Assembly: GCA_964368625.1 (NCBI GenBank)
Contig: CAYJBH010000015.1
Coordinates: 3,118 to 67,117 of the forward strand
Direction of reading: 5' to 3'
DNA: 64,000 nucleotides
Origin: CAYJBH01 sp964368625
GTDB lineage: Bacteria; Bacillota; Clostridia; Oscillospirales; Ruminococcaceae
A program made the position numbers and the translations under genes. Shown in pieces: positions 58,986 through 64,000 of this stretch; position 1 is the first letter of the stretch, and each line of letters starts with the position of its first letter. The notes under the pieces were generated by a model. It did not search any database. It saw only the letters and a program-made list of their open reading frames with translations, and was not told where the DNA came from.

Positions 58986-59720
58986 TTAGTACAATTTTCT
59001 TAGTTTTTCAACAAAGTATATTTGTCCCTTTCCAGTAACAAGCGTTTTCAAACTGGTTTTTTCTCCGTATGGTGTTTTATACGTTTGCTCAATCAAGTCA
59101 AAATAACCGCATTTAACATATTTTTGATAAGGAATGTTTCTTTCGTTTAAATATTTGTTATTCCTTAGCCATTGGAAAAGCTTGTTTTGTCCTATTTTTA
59201 TTTCTTGGTCTGCGACTAACTTTGCAAAATCTCCGATGCTGATAGAATTGACAGACCTTGACACTGTTTCCGCAAATTCAACTAATGGTTTTTGTTCTGT
59301 TAGTTGTTTTTTTTGTTTCTCAATGATGTTTTGCGCAACGACCAAAGCATTTGCAACTATTTGTTCGGGTGTTAAATTTTCTTGGTTTGCGATATATCCA
59401 CCGTTTTTTCTGACTGATTTTAGTATTGTTTTTACTTCTTTTTTGAAGGCTTTTGCAATGGGCTTGCGCGACTGCATCAACACTTCGTATAAGCCGTCTT
59501 CGGTTAGAAACCACATATCTCGGTTTTGACCTGATGCATATATTGTATGCATCAGCTTTTCGTTCTCGTCTATCGTTGACAATAGCTGACCGCTCCGACC
59601 TTCATAGTCTATCCATTCCGCAACGTCCTTCGCAAGAAACAAAGGATTTTCAAAGTCTCCATAAATCTTAAAATCCTTGCCAAGCACATCCTGTTGTTTT
59701 ACTACTTTAAGTTCGTTCAT
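58986..59720 (-). CDS. antirepressor, Bro-N plus KilA-C domains
   Basis: Start at 59720 (MNELKVVKQQDVLGKDFKIY) after GAAAGG. Bro-N at about 20-110 (PLFLAKDVAEWIDY, DMWFLTEDGLYEVLMQSRKP), KilA-C at about 150-244 (VEFAETVSRSVNSISIGDFA, TLVTGKGQIYFVEKL). Its leader has a consensus promoter, paired hairpins and an attenuator-type terminator, so it is likely controlled by transcription termination. Confidence 0.88.
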   Translation of the reverse strand: MNELKVVKQQDVLGKDFKIYGDFENPLFLAKDVAEWIDYEGRSGQLLSTIDENEKLMHTIYASGQNRDMWFLTEDGLYEVLMQSRKPIAKAFKKEVKTILKSVRKNGGYIANQENLTPEQIVANALVVAQNIIEKQKKQLTEQKPLVEFAETVSRSVNSISIGDFAKLVADQEIKIGQNKLFQWLRNNKYLNERNIPYQKYVKCGYFDLIEQTYKTPYGEKTSLKTLVTGKGQIYFVEKLRKLY

Positions 59721-59742
59721 CTTTTTCACTTTCCTTTCAAAT

Positions 59743-59785
59743 AAAAAAATCGTCATTGAGAATGGGACTAGCATTCTCAACAACG
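59743..59785 (-). terminator. attenuator-type terminator in the antirepressor leader
   Basis: Leftward, a 14-bp stem (CGTTGTTGAGAATG with CATTCTCAATGACG, two wobbles) carries the loop CTAGTCC and is followed by A and seven T. It lies between the promoter and the RBS. Confidence 0.8.
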
Positions 59786-59803
59786 AAGTATATGAAGGCT
59801 CAT
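59777..59803 (-). CDS. possible 8-residue leader peptide
   Basis: ATG at 59803 encodes MSLHILRC and stops at TGA inside the 5' arm of the attenuator stem; AAGG lies 4-5 nt upstream. Its translation would cover the stem and could favour read-through. Confidence 0.35.
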   Translation of the reverse strand: MSLHILRC

Positions 59804-59824
59804 AAAACCTTGATATCGTATTTT

Positions 59825-59847
59825 CGTAAATTCTAGTCCAATTTACG
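59825..59847 (-). ncRNA. 5' hairpin with loop complementary to the attenuator loop
   Basis: Leftward CGTAAATT / AATTTACG with loop GGACTAG. The loop is the exact complement of the attenuator loop CTAGTCC, allowing a 7-bp kissing interaction. The predicted transcript starts at its first base. Confidence 0.72.
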
Positions 59848-59852
59848 TTTTT

Positions 59853-59880
59853 ATTATAACACTATATTTCGGTTTGTCAA
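59853..59880 (-). promoter_or_regulatory. promoter of the antirepressor leader
   Basis: Leftward TTGACA (59875-59880), 16 nt, TATAAT (59853-59858), both perfect. It overlaps the stop of the upstream antirepressor gene. Confidence 0.88.
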
Positions 59881-60641
59881 CCCCTTTCAACGATAGGCAA
59901 AATGCCTTTTTTCTTTAATAGTTCATAAAGGAACATCCGTCCTCGCTGTGTCCACTTAGTTTCCATTTTAAAGGTTTGGAATCCGTTTTTGTGCTTGATG
60001 TCGATTGTGCTGCTTCCTGTATAGCCTTTGTTTTGATACTTGGCGTACAAAAGCCATTGATTGCCTTGTTTGTACTGAACGCCACAGTCGTTTAGCATAC
60101 TGTTCATTGCGCTTGCGCCCATTCCGTAATCTTTTGCAATCTTGGTAATTGGAATCAATCCGCTGTTTTGCAAAACCATATCGGTGTAATTTGCTTTTGG
60201 CGTAAGTTCTTCGACTTTTTCTTCAAGTTTTTTGTTTTCTTCGCGCTGATTCTTCAACTGCGTGAAAACCTTGATAGCAAAATCGGGATCGGAAAGAAGT
60301 TTTTCTGTTGCGTAAATTCCATTTTCGCGGATGGATGGCAATACTTCCGATGTTACCCAATGCTTGAACTGTTCTGCTTTTTTTAATTTGCTTGATAATA
60401 CAAGTGAATACAACCCACTTTCGTTTATAACCGTCATTACCCTTTTTTGATCAGGAGTACCGATTTGGTACTTTTGCCTATCTTCTTCTTTTACGTGCCT
60501 TTCGATGTCCCTGCTTCCGTTTTTGTAACCAAGTGCATCCGCAATGTCTTTTCCTACGAAGTATGGTTTCCCTTCTATTCCCAAAGACCGAATGCGACCA
60601 AAGTTTTCACTTGTAAAAATTTTCAATTCCATCATTTCCAT
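59877..60641 (-). CDS. antirepressor, Bro-N plus KilA-C domains
   Basis: The 254-residue protein has Bro-N at about 5-110 (ELKIFTSENFGRIRSLGIEG, FVGKDIADALGY, KHWVTSEVLPSIREN) and KilA-C at about 145-245 (ANYTDMVLQNSGLIPITKIA). Start after AAAGGAG. Adjacent to a second, diverged antirepressor with separate control. Confidence 0.88.
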   Translation of the reverse strand: MEMMELKIFTSENFGRIRSLGIEGKPYFVGKDIADALGYKNGSRDIERHVKEEDRQKYQIGTPDQKRVMTVINESGLYSLVLSSKLKKAEQFKHWVTSEVLPSIRENGIYATEKLLSDPDFAIKVFTQLKNQREENKKLEEKVEELTPKANYTDMVLQNSGLIPITKIAKDYGMGASAMNSMLNDCGVQYKQGNQWLLYAKYQNKGYTGSSTIDIKHKNGFQTFKMETKWTQRGRMFLYELLKKKGILPIVERG

Positions 60642-60660
60642 TGTTCATTTCTCCTTTTCG

Positions 60661-61089
60661 TTAAAATGGCAATTCTTCTTCTACCTCAATTGCTCCTTGC
60701 GTTCCGTAATCGTTTTGATTTTGAAACGTGTTTGGCGTTGATTCCATTGGAACGTTTTGCAGATAATTGATCGAAGGTTTGAATTGGCAGCCGTTCATTA
60801 TGGCTCGTGCAGTTACTTCCGAAACCTTTTTTTCTTCACCGTCTTTGTTCAAATAAGAACGTGTTGCAATCGTTCCAATAACGGTTACAACATCGCCTTT
60901 GTCGTAGGAGCAAATGCAGTCTGCTAACTTTTGCCACGCAACGCAATTGGCGTATTTAGGCTCGTCTTGATTCAATCCAATTGCAAGAGAAAAGTTAGCA
61001 ACCTTTTTCCCTGTTGGCGTTGTTTTCATTTCAACGCGCACAAGCCCACCGCTCAAAGTATAGCTTCCATCGTTGTTTTTAGTTTGCAT
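60661..61089 (-). CDS. ssb: single-stranded DNA-binding protein
   Basis: The 142-residue protein has an OB-fold at about 1-108 (GGLVRVEMKTTPTGKKVANF, NCVAWQKLADCICSYDKGDV) and a flexible tail ending EEELPF, the acidic tip that binds replication partners. Start at 61089 after AAGGAG. Confidence 0.92.
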   Translation of the reverse strand: MQTKNNDGSYTLSGGLVRVEMKTTPTGKKVANFSLAIGLNQDEPKYANCVAWQKLADCICSYDKGDVVTVIGTIATRSYLNKDGEEKKVSEVTARAIMNGCQFKPSINYLQNVPMESTPNTFQNQNDYGTQGAIEVEEELPF

Positions 61090-61336
61090 GCTTTGTCTCC
61101 TTGTCCAAAAATTTGTTTGCTTTGATTCCTTCCAAGCGGATTTTTGCAATCAGTTCGCTTGTTAGCGTTTCCTTTTCCTGCTTTGTTTTGGCTTTTTCTA
61201 TCGCTCTTACATATGTTTCGTATAGAATGCTATAAACCGTGAAGCCACCAAGCATTACCGAGTTTTGCAATTTTTCTCGAAACGCGCCTTTCATTGCCTT
61301 TTCTACCGCATCTTGCATTTCGACCATTTTGTTCAT
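61079..61336 (-). CDS. hypothetical protein, 85 aa
   Basis: Start at 61336 (MNKMVEMQDAVEKAMKGAFR), GGAGG upstream. Helical; overlaps the SSB start by 11 nt. Not recognised. Confidence 0.75.
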   Translation of the reverse strand: MNKMVEMQDAVEKAMKGAFREKLQNSVMLGGFTVYSILYETYVRAIEKAKTKQEKETLTSELIAKIRLEGIKANKFLDKETKHAN

Positions 61337-61343
61337 AGGTTTA

Positions 61344-62012
61344 TTACCTCCATTCATTCTTTTCAACAGTTGAATCGACAGACACCATTTTGTGGCAAAT
61401 TTCATCCCCATAATCTATGTATATTTCCAAGGTGTTGTCTCTTGTAACATATCGCACAATGTCTTTGAAGTTGCCTGTTAATATTATAAATTTTTGACCT
61501 TTTTCATCAACCAAAAAAACTTCTATGTTCTTTCTCCGCTCTGAAAAAACATGTTTTGGAATTTCCACATCCAATCGAAAACCAAAATTAACTTTCGTGA
61601 TTTTTTCCGTTGGAATCGAGAACGTTTCTTCTGTGGTTTTTCCTTCGTGGAGACTTGTGAAAGTTTCGTAGCCATCAATCGCAGATATCACTTTCAAAAA
61701 AAACTTTTGTTTTGGATTTATCTTTGCTTTTTCTGCTATCGGCAATTCAGATGAGTATTTTTTGTTTTCGCCATAATATATAACGCTGTTTTGTTTTACA
61801 AAATCACCTTCCCTTACTTTTTGGCAGCTTTCGCATTTTACATACATATCTGCATATTCCCTATACCCTGCTACGATTATTGTTTCTGAATCAAGTTTCA
61901 CATCAAACATATGGCACTTGTCGCAAGAACCAATCATAGGGCATGGATTAAATAAATTTGTTACAAATTCTCCGCAATACTTTCCTGTGGGTATGTCTAT
62001 TTGAATTTTCAC
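61344..62012 (-). CDS. hypothetical protein with N-terminal Cys cluster, 222 aa
   Basis: CPMIGSCDKCHM (about 24-35) and CESCQK (about 60-65) suggest a metal site, followed by a beta-rich C-terminal half. Overlaps the hydrolase stop by 4 nt. Not recognised. Confidence 0.75.
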   Translation of the reverse strand: MKIQIDIPTGKYCGEFVTNLFNPCPMIGSCDKCHMFDVKLDSETIIVAGYREYADMYVKCESCQKVREGDFVKQNSVIYYGENKKYSSELPIAEKAKINPKQKFFLKVISAIDGYETFTSLHEGKTTEETFSIPTEKITKVNFGFRLDVEIPKHVFSERRKNIEVFLVDEKGQKFIILTGNFKDIVRYVTRDNTLEIYIDYGDEICHKMVSVDSTVEKNEWR

Positions 62013-62716
62013 ATTACAACCTCAATTCCTTTGAATTTTTCACGAACTGCTTTTAATGCTCTGCTTCTCGTGCTTTTGTCGGTCTGGCTTACATGAAGCA
62101 ATCTTATTTGCTTTGCTTTGCTTAAATCTTGTCTTTCAAGAAACAAGATACACCCCTCAACCGACATGTGGCTTTTTAACCTTCGCTTTTCCACTGCAAT
62201 TGTATCTTCTTGCGTGATTTCATCGCTTTCAAAGTAGTTGCATTCGATGCAATAGTATTCGCACGGTGGGAATTTTTGCGGAATGTATTGGCAGTCCGTA
62301 GCCCACAAAACACGCTGTTTTGTTTCCACGCTGTAAATCAGATAACCATAATTTTGACAATCTGTTCCGTCTGTGTTTTTGTGTGGAAGCTCAAATGGCA
62401 TTATCGCCATAGAACCAATCAAAAACGTTTTTAACGGCTTTGGGGTTTTGGCGTAGTAGTTGCAAGGAGCTCTTCTTTCACGTGTTTCTAACGGCATATA
62501 ACAAGCCTTTCCTGCGTTCAAATATTCATCCGTGAACTTTGAATGATCACGGTGCGAATGGGTGATCAACACGCCGTTTACGCTTGACATTTGGTAGTTG
62601 ACTGCTATGTTTGCTGTTTTTATGTTGAAACCGCAATCAATTTGCAACAACGTTTTTCCGTCCGACAAAAAAGAAATATTTCCACGGCTTCCTGTGATAG
62701 AATGTATAAACTCCAA
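62009..62716 (-). CDS. metallo-beta-lactamase-fold hydrolase
   Basis: The 235-residue protein (TTG start after GGTGAAGG) has THSHRDH with His53, His55, Asp57 and His58, plus ATDCQY and a C-terminal HVSQTDKS (His-containing), the YycJ/PhnP-type MBL set. Members cut phosphodiesters in DNA or RNA. In the same leftward block as SSB and the SbcC-like ATPase, so a role in DNA repair or replication is plausible. Confidence 0.82.
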   Translation of the reverse strand: MEFIHSITGSRGNISFLSDGKTLLQIDCGFNIKTANIAVNYQMSSVNGVLITHSHRDHSKFTDEYLNAGKACYMPLETRERRAPCNYYAKTPKPLKTFLIGSMAIMPFELPHKNTDGTDCQNYGYLIYSVETKQRVLWATDCQYIPQKFPPCEYYCIECNYFESDEITQEDTIAVEKRRLKSHMSVEGCILFLERQDLSKAKQIRLLHVSQTDKSTRSRALKAVREKFKGIEVVM

Positions 62717-62731
62717 ACCTTCACCGCCTTT

Positions 62732-62938
62732 TTATTGACCAGCTCCGCAATTTTTGCAATTATTTTCGTGCTTTTCAATCGTGCTTGAACAATATTTGCA
62801 AACTACTTTCGCTTCGTTTTTGTTAGTAAGACCACAAATCGCATAAGCTGTCATACCTATCGCAAGTCCTGTCAGCATTGAATTTTCTTTAGGCTTGTAT
62901 TTAATTGTTTCATCTGGTTTTGTTTTAGAAAAAAACAT
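62732..62938 (-). CDS. small membrane protein with zinc ribbon, 68 aa
   Basis: MFFSKTKPDETIKYKPKENS, one TM helix (LTGLAIGMTAYAICGL) and a C-terminal CKYCSS...CKNCGAGQ zinc ribbon. Start 62938 fits AAAGGATG spacing; 62950 overlaps the upstream stop. Confidence 0.68.
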   Translation of the reverse strand: MFFSKTKPDETIKYKPKENSMLTGLAIGMTAYAICGLTNKNEAKVVCKYCSSTIEKHENNCKNCGAGQ

Positions 62939-62946
62939 TATTCTCA

Positions 62947-63069
62947 TCATCCTTTTATGAATTGTTCCACCGCCAACCTAACCAACGCAGCAATACTCAT
63001 TTTCCGTTTTCCAATAAATTCAAGCACACGCGCATGAAGTTCTTCCCCCAATGATTTTTTCCAATCCAC
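62947..63069 (-). CDS. ribbon-helix-helix-like regulator, 40 aa (GTG start)
   Basis: The protein has VDWKKSLGEELHARVLEFIG, KRKMSIAALVRLAVEQFIKG. Two helices with SIAALVR resemble a short RHH or Arc-type protein. AAGGAGGTGG upstream and a promoter at 63097-63125. Confidence 0.6.
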   Translation of the reverse strand: MDWKKSLGEELHARVLEFIGKRKMSIAALVRLAVEQFIKG

Positions 63070-63096
63070 ACCACCACCTCCTTTTTGTTCGGTTCT

Positions 63097-63125
63097 ATTT
63101 TAGCATTCTTGTTGTTCTTTGTCAA
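63097..63125 (-). promoter_or_regulatory. leftward promoter of the MBL/SSB block
   Basis: Leftward TTGACA (63120-63125), 17 nt, TAAAAT (63097-63102). Confidence 0.78.
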
Positions 63126-63139
63126 TTGTTTTGTTATAA

Positions 63140-63173
63140 GAAAAACCGCTAAAAATGACATCATTCTTAGCGG
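63140..63173 (-). terminator. leftward intrinsic terminator
   Basis: Leftward CCGCTAA-AATGA / TCATT-TTAGCGG followed by five T. Ends the upstream transcript just before the 63097 promoter. Confidence 0.85.
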
Positions 63174-63185
63174 ATAAATGCTTTT

Positions 63186-63581
63186 TTAGCTTGGCCTGTG
63201 CTTGTATAATGTACAACGCTCACCGTTGCACAGAAAATTTCCATTTTCATCGTAATAAATCGAATTGACAATGTTAGACATAACTTCGATTCTTCCTGAT
63301 TTATAAATTTCCCAAATAGATATTGGTACAACTTCCACATTGCCGACATAATTCTTATATTCAAGCCAAACCCAATCAGAAATGGTTTTTAATTCGCATA
63401 AAGTCAATGGTTTGTTTTCTTGACGGTCAAGCTCGGATTGTAATTTTGTATACCACTTATCTATTTTATCAAAAACTCTACCTACATTTATAACTGTTTT
63501 ATTCGCACTATCGCCTTGCTCTTGGGGTTGATATATGCTTTTCTTTAATTCTTCAATCGCTCTCTTTATCTGCTCTCTCAT
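63186..63581 (-). CDS. phage protein sharing a module with 42488-42871
   Basis: Start at 63581 (MREQIKRAIEELKKSIYQPQ) after AAAGGAGG. The 131-residue protein has LQSELDRQENKPLTLCELKT and ends YKHRPS, as in the 42488 gene. Unknown role. Confidence 0.78.
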   Translation of the reverse strand: MREQIKRAIEELKKSIYQPQEQGDSANKTVINVGRVFDKIDKWYTKLQSELDRQENKPLTLCELKTISDWVWLEYKNYVGNVEVVPISIWEIYKSGRIEVMSNIVNSIYYDENGNFLCNGERCTLYKHRPS

Positions 63582-63865
63582 TTTTTGTCCTCCTTTGGTC
63601 GCCTGTTTCCGTTGCAATTATCTACATCACAATAACTGCGAATATGATCCTTTACAGCACTTTCAAAACAATCCATAACCATTTCAAGGTCAACTAAACT
63701 GAAAAAAGGTGCATTACTAAATATCGCTTGGTTAAAGTCTTTCCGCCTACGGTCATTGTGCTTGCTATCAACGGTCATTCTTTTGACGAAGTGCTTCTTA
63801 AATCTCTCTATAGCTCTTCTATCTTGTTCTATATTTTCTCTATTGTGTTTACAGTTACAAGCCAT
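63578..63865 (-). CDS. hypothetical protein, 95 aa
   Basis: The start MACNCKHNRENIEQDRRAIE is chosen 8 nt after AAAGGG; two in-frame ATGs and a GTG lie just before it. Cys at both ends; not recognised. ATGA overlap with the next gene. Confidence 0.72.
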   Translation of the reverse strand: MACNCKHNRENIEQDRRAIERFKKHFVKRMTVDSKHNDRRRKDFNQAIFSNAPFFSLVDLEMVMDCFESAVKDHIRSYCDVDNCNGNRRPKEDKK

Positions 63866-63883
63866 CATCATCACCCTTTCAAC

Positions 63884-64000
63884 TTAATCTTTGTCATGTA
63901 TGTTGCCGATTATTTCAACATCTTCCATTTCGTTTTTATCGTTAATATAAAAATCTTCCATATTAACTGTACTTCGGTTAGTAAAATAAAAACCAAATTG
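63884..64000 (-). CDS. C-terminal part of a gene cut by the window edge
   Basis: Open frame from base 64000 to TAA at 63884-63886, ending MEDVEIIGNIHDKD. Acidic tail, no motif. A gene may also start internally (MEDFYINDKN), but no RBS supports that. Confidence 0.55.
   Translation of the reverse strand, partial: QFGFYFTNRSTVNMEDFYINDKNEMEDVEIIGNIHDKD

Overview
The window is 64 kb of a tailed double-stranded DNA phage (free genome or prophage) of a low-GC Gram-positive host, most likely a Firmicute. The grounds are AT-rich sequence, AGGAGG-type ribosome binding sites before almost every gene, frequent ATGA stop/start overlaps, TTG and GTG starts, sigma-A-like TTGACA/TATAAT promoters, and a complete siphovirus-type morphogenesis set (terminase, portal, ClpP-like prohead protease, HK97-like capsid protein, a 1429-residue tape measure protein with a frameshifted tail chaperone, distal tail and tail-tip proteins). 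Both window edges cut genes on the minus strand, so the leftward block probably continues around a circular or larger genome.

Layout. 1-12.3 kb (minus): the leftward early operon. It holds an SbcC/Rad50-like ATPase (cut at the edge), an RlmN/Cfr-like radical SAM enzyme, an adenine methyltransferase, many small proteins, a tyrosine integrase with its own promoter, a sliding-clamp-like protein, a J-domain protein, and small genes separated by structured RNA elements. Two tandem strong promoters at 12.2-12.3 kb drive it. 11.9-13.3 kb: about 1.4 kb without genes, rich in hairpins and palindromes, between the divergent operons. 13.3-25.8 kb (plus): ribbon-helix-helix regulators, a circularly permuted cytosine-C5 methyltransferase, replication initiator-like proteins and a DnaC-like loader, a GIY-YIG nuclease, Rha/BRO/KilA-type regulators, a phosphatase, and a nucleotide-metabolism pair (MazZ-like and ThyX-like). 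25.3-34.4 kb: terminase, a candidate small RNA, a cluster of small zinc-binding and hypothetical genes, portal, protease, capsid. 34.5-45 kb: a block that interrupts the head genes and carries a fibre-like protein, XkdX-like protein, endolysin, holin-like proteins, a polytopic membrane protein, an abundant-looking virion-type protein, a large structured RNA unit with two embedded tRNAs, a MazG-like protein and a broken antirepressor. 45-58.6 kb: connectors, tail tube, chaperones, tape measure, baseplate and tail tip. 58.6-64 kb (minus): antirepressors, SSB, an MBL-fold hydrolase and small regulators, leading back to the SbcC-like gene.

The most unusual content is RNA rather than protein. There is a transcription unit of about 770 nt (42.94-43.71 kb) with many hairpins and two tRNAs that resembles the phage GOLLD/ROOL class of giant RNAs. 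There is a three-copy intercistronic element with a conserved outer stem and a fully covarying inner stem (9.0, 9.7 and 11.3 kb). There is an attenuator-like leader with two hairpins whose 7-nt loops are perfectly complementary (59.75-59.85 kb). There is also a promoter-to-terminator small RNA just after the terminase gene (27.5 kb). No classical cI-type repressor, DNA polymerase or replicative helicase was recognised in the window.
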